From Sporisorium sorghi (Eukaryota > Basidiomycota > Ustilaginomycetes > Ustilaginales > Ustilaginaceae), in assembly GCA_023212695.1 (NCBI GenBank), contig JALCCG010000077.1, positions 1 through 64,000 of the forward strand: a stretch of 64,000 nucleotides of DNA. The letters run 5' to 3'. The notes under the pieces were generated by a model, which had not been told where the DNA came from, searched no databases, and saw only the letters and a program-made list of their open reading frames with translations. Position numbers and translations under genes: made by a program. How positions within the stretch are numbered: position 1 is the first letter of the stretch; every line of letters begins with the position of its first letter. Below, piece by piece: positions 37,864 to 46,972 of the stretch.

Positions 37864-37901
<38 letters not shown>
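37864..37901. repeat. poly(A) run
   Basis: 38 consecutive A, second of the paired runs upstream of the membrane-protein gene. Confidence 0.9.
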
Positions 37902-37903
<2 letters not shown>

Positions 37904-38202
37904 AGGGTTCACCGCCACCGCCGTTTCTGCGCAATCTTCTCACCGCGTCCAGGCGAGAGAGCCGAGGCGCGAAAAAGTTTCAACTAAAAATTCTGAACCC
38001 TGAGATCCAAGATAAAGCTTTTGAACAATGTCAGGCTTACGTCAGCAACCTGCACCGACCAGATTCCGATTTGACACTCATGCCTCCACAAGGCGGTGAT
38101 GGAGCAAACCAGTTCTTCTTGCCCAACTTATAGCAGATCCGAGGAGAACCATCGATCTTCGTTTCTTCCAACCTAACGGAGAGCGAGCTCTCGACTATAG
38201 CA

Positions 38203-38814
38203 ATGTCGGACCAGTCATCAAACTCGAGCGATGCGCCCCTGTCAGCACTCAGCACGTCGTCGTTGGGATCCGCGCCCAAACGCATACGCCATCGCGAGAC
38301 GCAGATTGAATCGGCGTACGAGCTTCAGCGCGTAAGTCTGCTTCCGCACCCCTCATACTGCCGCTATAATGCACTGACCCTCTTCCCCACTCCCAACTAT
38401 ACCCTCCTGCTTCGCCCTCTCTAGAACGCAGCGATAAAAGGCGCCCTGCTATACACAGCCCTCGGCGCATCCAGCTGCTTCATGGCGCACCATCTCTTCC
38501 CCGGCTTCCGACGCCAAACCCTCGCACTCAAAGGCTTCATCACCTCCGGCTTCACCATCTTCGGCTTCGTCGTGGGCGCAGACACGGTGCTGCTCAGCCA
38601 CGAGTCGCAGCAGCGCTCCGAGGAGAACATGGTGCGCAGCCGCGCGCGTGCAGAGTTGGGAAGGAAGGGCATTGTTGCGAGTGAGAAGGAGATCGAAAAG
38701 TGGAAGGACGAGTATATCCAGCAGAAGTTGGAGGAGAGGCGCGTAAGGAGGGAGGAGCGGATACGGCAGCTGCAGGGCGAGGGGTTGGCGGAGGCTGCGG
38801 AAAGCTCAACATGA
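38203..38814 (+). CDS. Small two-helix membrane protein, possibly Rcf2-like
   Basis: Two exons give 172 aa: 38203-38331 and 38425-38814, with a 93-bp phase-0 intron (CGC|GTAAGT ... CTCTAG|AAC). Two hydrophobic segments follow a polar N-terminus: KGALLYTALGASSCFMAHHL and LKGFITSGFTIFGFVVGADT. A charged helical C-terminal tail follows (RARAELGRKGIVASEKEIEK). The arrangement helix, FPGFRRQTLALKGF, helix, GADxxxxSHE is reminiscent of the N-terminal half of fungal Rcf2 proteins of the respiratory chain, but this is from memory of the pattern and weak. Mitochondrial inner membrane is a guess. It is divergent from SRP40 and converges on POP1. Confidence 0.75.
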
Positions 38815-38921
38815 GGTGGCTTAGCATCAGAAGCGTTCAACAGTGTCACGACGAAGAGAAGAACAATATCACGCATAGACTGAAACGCCAGCTCACATTG
38901 CTTTTGTGTGGGCGTCCCCAC

Positions 38922-41900
38922 TCATACCAAGGGTATAGACCTCGCACTGACCGCACGCACAACGTCGGTGCCCGGCTCGCGCATCAGCAGCAGACACGTC
39001 GTCTCCACCGGATTCCTCGCTCTCCTTCTCCCCTTCTCTTCCCCCTCACCCTTCATCTCCGCCAACCTGCGCTCTCGCTCTTGCAGCTCCATCCACGCGC
39101 GCAGCGTGACCGCACCCACACCGAACCCTCTGCCGTTGCCCAGCGAGTAGTCGCCGTCCAGAACAGTGCCGACGGCGTGGTTCCAGTCCGCGCTGCGGTC
39201 GTGCATCTCCTCTGGGTCGGCGGCAGTGCGGATATAGTGGCTCCATACGTTGTCCGCAGCAGCGATGTGCTTGGCGTGCGTCAGGTGAGAGGGTGGAGCG
39301 CTGCGTCCGAGCTGCATGATCTCGCGTCGCCGTTCGATGAGGCTTTTGAGATGCTGCTTGTCCAACTTGGCCGAGGCGGTGGTGATGCGATTGGCGACCG
39401 CGGCGGGGTGGTCGACCGGGTCCAGGTGGTGCACCCAGCTGAGGTGGTCTTCGAACGTGGGCGCGAGCATCAGGCTGCTCAGCGGCATCACTGTTCCTTT
39501 GCGAACGGCGTGTAGCTTGATAGAGACCATGGCCGAGGAGAGATGTGAGGCTGAAAGCGCCGTCTCAATCTTCAGCGTGTCTGCCACCCCAACCGACGCG
39601 ACCAGCCACGCCTGCGCCAAGTCGCCGCCTGTCTCCGCAAATTCCTTGCCACCAAACAGCCTCTCCGAGTTGCCGACCATCCACTCCCACATATGCGACC
39701 CACCGAACGGATACGGCCTCGCTACGCCCGTTCGATCGTGCGCCAGTTTCGCCTGGACTCGATCTGGCGTGCTCGTCTGTTGGAAAGCGATCCACTCCTT
39801 GTGCGAAGGAAACACGTATTCTGACCTCTTACCTTTCGGCCTCTTGCTCCACTCTTCCTGCCTCACGACCGCAGCCTCCCTCTCACTAACCGCATGAGCC
39901 TGTGTACCGAGCCAGTTGCGCGGATAGCTGAGCAGGTCCGCCTTGGGTTTTTGGTTCAGTGCGGCTCCCGACGAAGAAAGCGCGGCCAGCTCGAGTCGCT
40001 GGTGGTTGAGCTGGTGCTGACCCAGCACCCTTGCTCCGTTGGATGCGCCGGACTGATGCGTGGCGACGAGCGACAGGATGAAGGCCGTGCCCCAGCCGCG
40101 AGGGACGATCAGGGTGAAGCGCTCGATTGTGGGTTTCTGCACGAGCTGGTCGCGAATCACAACGACTGGCACCGTGTCGTCACGCGACTCGGGCTGCAGG
40201 CGCGCTCCGGGTACGACGTTGCGAGCTCGTCGCGAGTCGATTTCGCCCTTGCTGAAGCGAGGCGGGTTGGCACCGATCCAGAAGAAGTCGTTCGTGGAAG
40301 CGTCATTTGTTGGCTTGGAAGATGCGCCTGCATCGGTGGGGAGCGCCTTGAGCTTTGGAGGGTACGACAGACGTGGATCGTTGACTTGCACTTGGATCAT
40401 CGACGTGTCTGCACCCTGCTGCTTGCTCAAAAGTTGTCGCAGGTGATTCTCGTCGGCCTGTTGGCTGTCTCCATGCGACACTCGCAACACGGCTTGCAAA
40501 AGCGAAGCCGCACGAGGCCCGACCAGCTCAAAGATGTTGAAGCCCTGCTTTCGCATCAACTGCGCCTTGTCGTCGAGCAGCATCGAATCGTCTGTAACTT
40601 CGACGTCCGTTCTCTGCTTCGCCTCCTTTAAAGAAGCCTTTGCACTTGCTGCACGACCCGCTTGTCTTCTGCGTTTCTTTTCGAGTTTGGAGAGAGAGCT
40701 GTCCTTGCCTCCTGCTGCGAGCCACGGATCGGGTGCCGAGTCCAGTTGAAAGGCGTAACTTTCGACGTTGTCTGCGCTGGCTGTTTCGAGGTCGAAAAGC
40801 GCGTTCTTTCTCTCGTCGACCATGACAACTCCGGCTGCCTTGAGGGCACGGCGCATGTGGAGATCCGCTGCGGGATGGGCAAAGATCAAAGCCTCCTTGT
40901 AGTGATACGAGTACGTCGTGTCTCGCTGTGTTGACAAGGTCGAGAATCGACGAGTGCCTGGTAGCAAGACGATGCGCGCCGGTGCCAGTGCGGCGGATTG
41001 TGAAGTCGCCTGGTTGGGCGAATCTGCTTTGCTTTGTGTGAGAACGGTGTCGAGGACACGAGTCGATGTGGATGCCTGGCTGGCACCAAGTCGAGCAGCT
41101 TCGACAAAGCCTGCTCTGCTGAGACTGTCTCGCAAATGCTTGAGCAGCTTCGCCTCGGCCCCGTCTCCGTCCGCAAGAGCAGCGGTAGCGATACGAGCAC
41201 CGACCCGAAACACCGAAGAATAGCTTGCATCGTGCACCGTGACGAACTCACGCGCACTCCTCCAGCTCGCACGGTGGCTCTTCATCATGGTCGTCTCCGG
41301 CAGCACAAAGCCCCATCTGCCATACTCGTTGCCCTGGTCCCTCTCCTTGCCCTTACCCTTCTCGGTCGTCATCCTGAACCGCTTAGCGTGCCAGAGATGC
41401 GTTTCGAGCCACCGCCTCCGCGGATGAGACGCCCTGTCCGCGAGCTTCTTGCGCCTGAGCGTGGCTCGAACGACACCATGGCTGGGCAGACGTTTGCGGA
41501 TGTCGGAGCGAGTGCGCGCCTGGGTGGTGCTGCTGCGCAGTTCTGCGAGTGCTTTAGACCGCAACCGAGATGGGAGCCGGAGGAGGTTGTGCGACGCAGC
41601 GCGCCGGCGTGCATGGCGTGGTAGAAGCTGCCATGCCCTCGTTGTGGTCGCTGACTTGGCCGACTTGATGGAACGGAGGAAGCTGCGGATTTGGAAGGCG
41701 CGCGAAGAGACAAGCGACTCGAGCTCGACGCTGGTGGGTAGATTCGAGGCGGTGGCAGCAGGAACGGGGGTCGAAGCTTTGGAGACGGTGCGTGAGCTGC
41801 TGGCTGAGGACGATGCTGCTGTCGAGGCGGTCTGTGTCTGGATGAAACGGGCTGTATGCGCACGCTCCTGCTTGCGCTTCTTCCAATTTGGCCCTTGCCC

Positions 41901-41975
41901 GTTAGCGGGATCAGCCGTGGCTGGATGTTTTGAGCTGGAGGATGATGACGGCGCCGGCCGCTTCTTAGCGGGCAT
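38922..41975 (-). CDS. POP1: RNase P/MRP subunit Pop1
   Basis: Start chosen at ATG 41975 (MPAKKRPAPSSSS), 1017 aa; the frame stays open further upstream but that part reads as leader. Pop1 is the largest protein of RNase P and RNase MRP, which process tRNA 5' ends and pre-rRNA. The N-terminal POP1 domain is clear: RAFQIRSFLRSIKSAKSAT, LPRHARRRAASHN, LRRKKLADRA, RRRWLETHLWHAKRFRM. The central POPLD domain includes LIVPRGWGTAFILSLV and, later, SHKEWIAFQ and RPYPFGGSHMWEW. The C-terminal part includes GTVLDGDYSLGNGRGFGVG and ends near TDVVRAVSARSIPLV. Yeast Pop1 is 875 aa. It is divergent from VPS74. Confidence 0.92.
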   Translation of the reverse strand: MPAKKRPAPSSSSSSKHPATADPANGQGPNWKKRKQERAHTARFIQTQTASTAASSSASSSRTVSKASTPVPAATASNLPTSVELESLVSSRAFQIRSFLRSIKSAKSATTTRAWQLLPRHARRRAASHNLLRLPSRLRSKALAELRSSTTQARTRSDIRKRLPSHGVVRATLRRKKLADRASHPRRRWLETHLWHAKRFRMTTEKGKGKERDQGNEYGRWGFVLPETTMMKSHRASWRSAREFVTVHDASYSSVFRVGARIATAALADGDGAEAKLLKHLRDSLSRAGFVEAARLGASQASTSTRVLDTVLTQSKADSPNQATSQSAALAPARIVLLPGTRRFSTLSTQRDTTYSYHYKEALIFAHPAADLHMRRALKAAGVVMVDERKNALFDLETASADNVESYAFQLDSAPDPWLAAGGKDSSLSKLEKKRRRQAGRAASAKASLKEAKQRTDVEVTDDSMLLDDKAQLMRKQGFNIFELVGPRAASLLQAVLRVSHGDSQQADENHLRQLLSKQQGADTSMIQVQVNDPRLSYPPKLKALPTDAGASSKPTNDASTNDFFWIGANPPRFSKGEIDSRRARNVVPGARLQPESRDDTVPVVVIRDQLVQKPTIERFTLIVPRGWGTAFILSLVATHQSGASNGARVLGQHQLNHQRLELAALSSSGAALNQKPKADLLSYPRNWLGTQAHAVSEREAAVVRQEEWSKRPKGKRSEYVFPSHKEWIAFQQTSTPDRVQAKLAHDRTGVARPYPFGGSHMWEWMVGNSERLFGGKEFAETGGDLAQAWLVASVGVADTLKIETALSASHLSSAMVSIKLHAVRKGTVMPLSSLMLAPTFEDHLSWVHHLDPVDHPAAVANRITTASAKLDKQHLKSLIERRREIMQLGRSAPPSHLTHAKHIAAADNVWSHYIRTAADPEEMHDRSADWNHAVGTVLDGDYSLGNGRGFGVGAVTLRAWMELQERERRLAEMKGEGEEKGRRRARNPVETTCLLLMREPGTDVVRAVSARSIPLV

Positions 41976-42504
41976 GGCCTTGAGCCGCGAGAGATAAAAG
42001 CAGCCGCTCTTCCTTACAGAAGGTCCTGGTCGCACTACTAGAGCGTCGGCTGACTCGCGCTGATGATGGTGGTGATGGAGAGGAAGAATGCTCAGCACCT
42101 CATCATCGGGGATGCTTTTTGCTTCCAAAAAAAAGTCCAAAAAATCATTTTGTGGAGCAAGAAGAACGAAAAAGAGGGTCCAATTTCGCAAAAAGTAAGC
42201 GTAATACGGCCGACAAAAGCAGAGTAAGTCGCGTGGGAACTCACCAGAAACGCATTGGGCAGCACGCCAAGAGAGAGTTGCAAGCAAAGAGCGAGAAAAA
42301 GCAAAAGGGGCAACAGCAGCGACACCGAGCGAGACACATCTTCCAACCATAAGCAAGCGAAGCGAACTCGATCTCATTCGCTTCTCCACAGCAACACTTG
42401 CTCTCCTCTCGACTCGAATCATCCTGAAGCTAAGCGGGAGGAGATACTCGAGGTTCGCACCCTCGTCGAACGGTCAGCACCCACACCCGCATCTTCTGGA
42501 CAGC
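41976..42504. other. Divergent promoter region, POP1 / VPS74
   Basis: About 530 bp, A-rich in the middle with short A runs, no gene or clear element seen. The POP1 frame is open through most of it but without coding character. Confidence 0.5.
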
Positions 42505-43827
42505 ATGGCGTCGACGCATAGCAGCGGCCTTCAGAGGCGTAGAGGAGCGGGAGCTGCTTCAACTTCAGCAGGCCCCAGCACCTCCTCCAATCGCATCGAC
42601 GATGGCGACTTTACCCCCTCACGCACCGGCTCACCCGCGCTCGGTGGCAGCTCAACACCGACATCGTCTCGCAACCCCGCTGGCATCGCGTCGTCCGCCT
42701 ACGGATCCCGCTCAGCAACAGGATCCGTAACCACCTACGACGAGTCCACAGGGCATCGGGTCGCATACGATCCGCGCGACTTGAACGACGAAAAGGAGAT
42801 TGGCGAGAATCCACGCCTGACGCTCATGGAGGAGATCCTGCTGCTCGGTCTCAAGGACCGGCAGGGCTACTTGTCGTTTTGGAACGACAACATCTCGTAT
42901 ACGCTACGCGGGTGCATCCTTATCGAGCTCGCGCTGCGTCGTCGGATTGCCGTCACCAAGGATCCCATGCGTAAGCGGTTCAGCTTGACCGAGAGAATGG
43001 TGGACGTGATCGACGGCAAGATGACGGGCGAGGTGTTGTTGGACGAGGCGCTCAAGATGATCAAGGCGAGCGACCGCATGTCTGTGGGGCAATGGGTGGA
43101 TCTGATGAGCGGCGAGACGTGGAATGTCATGAAGATCGGGTATCAGCTCAAGCAGGTGCGCGAACGCTTGGCGAAAGGTCTGGTGGACAAGGGCATCCTG
43201 CGCACCGAGAAGCGCAACTTCCTGCTGTTCGACATGGCCACGCATCCACTCAACGACTCGAGCTGCAAGGACGCCGTCTTGCGGCGCGTGCTCACGCTTC
43301 TCACGTCGACCTCGCCAACGGTACATGCGAATACGTTCTACAAGGAGGATGCGTCGTCGAGTGGGCGACCGGTGGCATTGCGCGTGACACGTGCGCTCTG
43401 CCTCCTCTGCTGCTCCTTCTCGGCCAACGTGCTCGAAAACGCCCTCAACCATTTGTCCTATGAAGCACGCGAATCGGCGTTCCAGAAGGCGGACGACATC
43501 TTGGAAGAGTTTGCAAATTGGCCCATGGCGCCTAGCTCCGGTCTCACAGGCGGTGGGGTCGGTGGCGGCTCCGGTGCATTTGGCGCTGCTGGCGTGCCGA
43601 CATCGCTGTCGTCCAACGGACCTAGGGCAAAAGCGAATGGCGGGGCGAGGATTGGTGAAGGTTCAATGCTCAACGAACGCGCGTACGAGGAGGGCAATGT
43701 GGGAGCATCGGTGCAAGAGCTCGCGAAAGCATTGCAGAAGGAGCTCGATCAGGAGGGGGATGCATTCATGTTCGAGTGCATTGCGGCGGTGCTCAATGTG
43801 CTCAGCAGGATGGATTCACTCTTGTAG
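42505..43827 (+). CDS. VPS74: Golgi phosphoprotein 3 homologue Vps74
   Basis: A 440-aa intronless gene. Vps74/GOLPH3 binds PI4P on Golgi membranes and retains glycosyltransferases by linking them to COPI. After a disordered Ser/Thr/Gly N-terminus of about 100 residues the GPP34 domain starts at NPRLTLMEEILLLGLKDRQG. The PI4P-site Trp and Arg are present in SFWNDNISYTLRGC. Further blocks are LIELALRRRI, LTERMVDVIDGKMTGEVLLDE, WVDLMSGETWN, LRTEKRNFLLFDMATHPL. A Gly-rich insertion of about 50 residues (LTGGGVGGGSGAFGAAG) breaks the C-terminal part before the last helix (LAKALQKELDQEGDAFMFE). Yeast Vps74 is 345 aa, so most of the extra length is the N-terminus and this insert. Confidence 0.93.
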   Translation: MASTHSSGLQRRRGAGAASTSAGPSTSSNRIDDGDFTPSRTGSPALGGSSTPTSSRNPAGIASSAYGSRSATGSVTTYDESTGHRVAYDPRDLNDEKEIGENPRLTLMEEILLLGLKDRQGYLSFWNDNISYTLRGCILIELALRRRIAVTKDPMRKRFSLTERMVDVIDGKMTGEVLLDEALKMIKASDRMSVGQWVDLMSGETWNVMKIGYQLKQVRERLAKGLVDKGILRTEKRNFLLFDMATHPLNDSSCKDAVLRRVLTLLTSTSPTVHANTFYKEDASSSGRPVALRVTRALCLLCCSFSANVLENALNHLSYEARESAFQKADDILEEFANWPMAPSSGLTGGGVGGGSGAFGAAGVPTSLSSNGPRAKANGGARIGEGSMLNERAYEEGNVGASVQELAKALQKELDQEGDAFMFECIAAVLNVLSRMDSLL

Positions 43828-43983
43828 CAGTGCGCACGTTTGAGGCGACATACATCTGGGCTGCAAGCATGTACAACAACGGCAATCAACAGCAAGCACA
43901 TTTTCATCTCACACTGGATGACGTCGGGAACTGAAAGCGACCATGTCTAAGTTGCAAGAGAAAGTGACAGAAACAACACCACA

Positions 43984-45606
43984 CTAGACCGACATCATGT
44001 CATCATCGTCATCGACGGGCTCTTCGAGCATCTCGCCTCTCGCCGTAGCCGTGAGCAGCTCTCTCCTGACCTCGGGCGAGATGCCTTCGTGCTTCTGCAC
44101 ACGCAGCAAATCGAGCAGCGCCGACTTCTGATCAGGCGTGAGGTCCTGCTTGTACCTCTGAGCGAACACAAGCATGCTCTGGTGCCAGAGCACGGGCATG
44201 CGTCTCTCGCGCGTGATCTTGTCGAGCTCGACGCCGGAGTTGGGCTCGGCAAAGCGCAGGTAGTGGAACACGAGCGAGTCGACCACCTTGTACGGTAGCG
44301 CGTACTTTTTGTCGAGCAGCACGCGGATGAAGAGCGACGTCGGGCCCGAGTACTCCATCTCTGCCAGGCGCAGCAGCGCGGCTGCCGAGTGCAGCACGGG
44401 GATGGATACTTTCGCGAGAACTGACGAGACGATGGCGGCTTCCTTGAGTGTGAGTGTGCCAGATTCGCACATGGGGAAGAGGAAGCCCTTGAAGAAGGCC
44501 GCGGGCTTGTAGATGGCCTTTTTCATGGCTTCGTATGTTTGGTACGAGACCTTGCCGTCGTCCTGGATCTCGTCGCGCACCTTGTCGAGCAGCACGAGCT
44601 CGTAGAAGCGCTGCATCTGGTCGGCCTTCATGGTGGAGACGAAAATGCGGACCGCAGCGAGGGTGGCGTGTGGGGTCCACGAGGCTGGGTCGGTGATGTA
44701 CAGGATCGACTCCCACGCTGGCAGCGAAGGCACAATCTTGAATGCCTTGGGGAGTGGACCGGATTTGTAGCGCGAGAGGAGCTCGCCCACCTTGCGATAC
44801 ACTTCGATCACTTTGGGGTTGATGCCAGGCGGCATCCTTCGCTCTTCGAGTTCCTGTTGCGAAGGGCCGTCACCTGCAGCTTCAGCCGCTTCGATCTTTT
44901 CCAGAATGAGGTCGGCGAGCGTCTTGTTGCCTCGACCGCCAAAGCCTGCTGCGCCACCCATAGGAGCATCGTGCTCGGCCTCCTCGTCACCTCGGTGCTC
45001 TGCCTCGAACTTGTCAAGAAGCGCTCGGTCTGATGGGTCGATCTCGAGGTTGGCATCGTACGAGTTCCAGCCGTTAGCGCCTATCTCTGCCTCGTCGTCA
45101 TCCAGCTCTCCCAAGTCGTCCAGGTCTGCCTCCTCCTCGTCCGAGTCGTCAGGCATGGCTGATGCCGATGCCGATGCTCTTGGCCCATCGCGTGTCGTCA
45201 AGCCGTTGGAAGCAGAGCTCGAAGCACCCGCCGCCGCCGATGTCGCAGAAGAAGGGTTCTGCAGCTCCAACTCCTCGCGCTCGATCTCCTCTTGCTGCTG
45301 ACGCGCGAGTCGAAGAATGTTTCTGGACAGTTTGGGGTCGATGTACTTCTTCTCCTTGTTGCTGCTCCCACCTGCTTTTCCTCCAATGACCATGCCTTTG
45401 GGAGCGGCATACTGCTTCTGGTCCTCCTCGTCATCCGACGCAGACTGAGGCTTGGCTGCTGCCTTTTTGGATCTCCTACCGGGTGCGGAGACGAGACCGA
45501 ATTTGGATGTGAGCTGGTCTTCCTGCAGCTGTTGTGGAAGGGGGTTATGACGTTGGGAGCCGGCGGCGCCCTTTTTGGCGAGCTTGGCGGTAGGGATACG
45601 AGGCAT
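43984..45606 (-). CDS. ENP1: Bystin/Enp1, 40S ribosome biogenesis factor
   Basis: A 540-aa intronless gene starting MPRIPTAKLAKKGAAG. Enp1 is a structural component of pre-40S particles and is needed for 20S pre-rRNA formation and export. The N-terminal half is acidic and disordered (EDEEDQKQ, DEEEADLDDLGELDDDEAE). The bystin domain begins near residue 290: VGELLSRYKSGPLPKAFKI, then PSLPAWESILYITDPASWTP, AMKKAIYKPAAFFKGFLFP, SGTLTLKEAAIVSSVLAKV, and FIRVLLDKKYALPYKVVD. The end DDDDDMMSV is acidic. Slightly longer than yeast Enp1 (483 aa). It converges on VPS74 and is divergent from TUP1. Confidence 0.94.
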   Translation of the reverse strand: MPRIPTAKLAKKGAAGSQRHNPLPQQLQEDQLTSKFGLVSAPGRRSKKAAAKPQSASDDEEDQKQYAAPKGMVIGGKAGGSSNKEKKYIDPKLSRNILRLARQQQEEIEREELELQNPSSATSAAAGASSSASNGLTTRDGPRASASASAMPDDSDEEEADLDDLGELDDDEAEIGANGWNSYDANLEIDPSDRALLDKFEAEHRGDEEAEHDAPMGGAAGFGGRGNKTLADLILEKIEAAEAAGDGPSQQELEERRMPPGINPKVIEVYRKVGELLSRYKSGPLPKAFKIVPSLPAWESILYITDPASWTPHATLAAVRIFVSTMKADQMQRFYELVLLDKVRDEIQDDGKVSYQTYEAMKKAIYKPAAFFKGFLFPMCESGTLTLKEAAIVSSVLAKVSIPVLHSAAALLRLAEMEYSGPTSLFIRVLLDKKYALPYKVVDSLVFHYLRFAEPNSGVELDKITRERRMPVLWHQSMLVFAQRYKQDLTPDQKSALLDLLRVQKHEGISPEVRRELLTATARGEMLEEPVDDDDDMMSV

Positions 45607-46972
45607 GCTGGGCGATGGTTCGGAGTGGTTCCGTCGCTAGACCTGCTGTTGCTACTACTACTGATTGTCCTCTCGTTTCGAAGCTGGTGTGATTCGCAAG
45701 TGGTATGAAGCAGTGGTGCAGTGAGTGGATAGATGGTGAGGCTTGATGGACTTGCGGAGGAGAGAAAATTCTCAAATTTTGCAGTCCTTGAGCAGAAAAA
45801 AAAAAGCAGAAGCCAAATCCGAGATCCGAGCTGGCTTTTTCTGTCAACAAAAATGTCTACGTCGACGATCTCACAAAAAATGAAAAATGGCAAGCGAGCC
45901 AAGTCGAGATGCTTGGACCTCCCGCTACCGCAAGAACGAGCAATCCATTTTTATTTTATTTTTTGCCGACCTGCGCGGCGTAGGCGCAGCGAGGCCTGGC
46001 AGCGAGCGTCGCCAAAGCTGCTTCCACGAGATCGCTTTTTCTCCTCTCTCTCTGTGCGCGTCCCGCCGTCACAGGCCATGACCACCGTCAATTTTAAACA
46101 CTTTTTTCTTTTCGTCTTTTGCATTTCTCCGCTTGCTCATCTCCCGGCAGAAGAGCTGCGTGTGCAGGCAATGTCTATTTTTTTTTTTTTTAACTTAAAC
46201 AAATTAAAATCCAATTTGGAGATGCAGATGCAGCAACAAAAGCCGCTCTCATTCGTTGACAAGCGACCGAAACGTCGTCGTCGCAGCTTCTTTTCTTTTC
46301 TTTTTTTCTTCACTCTGTCACCGCTGTGAGTTGGAAATTGCGATTTTGAGCGCGTGTCTCTCGTCGCATCTCCCAACTTCCGGGGCGCGGCTGTTCTGCT
46401 CTGTGCTTTTGGCTGCTTCCGCACTTTGGCTGCTTTTGAATCTCCTATCAGCAATCCGGCTTTTCCTCTCTTCCACGTCTCGATCTCGTTTTCGTTTCGT
46501 CTCCATCCATCATCATCATCATCATCATCATCCTCGCTCTTCAACTATATCATTCACTCCATCTCGATCCTCCTCCTCCTCCCCACCTTTCTTCATCTCA
46601 ACCACCACCACCTCCAAAAGCTGCGTCGTCAGAGGCCGCGACTCCATCCACCCTCTTGTCGTCTGTCGCGTGTCTCAAGTCGACACTTCAGCGCGCGCAC
46701 GCACCATCCACCATTCTGGATTCGACATCTCATCATCACCTTTGACGGGCTTGGCATCTCTATCTCTCGACTGCACCTCGAGCCTGCAACTTCTGATCGC
46801 CCAACTCCTGGATCCTTGGCAGCTCCGCATCGCTCACAATCTTCACCTCGCCGTCGTCTTGCTCAAGCGTCCTATCTAGCTTCGCCCTAGCTATCGAGAG
46901 GATCCACTTATCGACTCGTTCAACACACATCGGCTCTGAACTTTTGCCCCTGTATCAGCTCCACCGCCCAAA
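45607..46972. other. 1.4 kb divergent promoter region, ENP1 / TUP1
   Basis: No protein gene is supported. The TUP1-proximal part is C/T- and CAT-rich, with a (CAT)n run at about 46509-46531, consistent with a long TUP1 leader. ORFs such as 46256-46879 look like translated UTR. Long leaders are common for fungal regulators. Confidence 0.55.
46509..46531. repeat. (CAT)n microsatellite
   Basis: About seven to eight CAT units in the putative TUP1 leader. Confidence 0.8.

Larger units (their letters stand above)
37521..38202. other. Divergent promoter with probable assembly artefact
   Basis: About 680 bp between the SRP40 and membrane-protein starts. It contains two poly(A) runs whose flanks are degraded copies of each other (see the 37722-37863 entry and findings). 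Confidence 0.55.

Noticed and set aside
41976..42422. Upstream extension of POP1 frame
   Set aside because: No suitable ATG context and the translation crosses promoter-like A-rich DNA; MPAKKRP is a natural start.
46256..46879. 207-codon ORF upstream of TUP1
   Set aside because: Ser/His-rich translation of a C/T- and CAT-rich leader; no coding signal.
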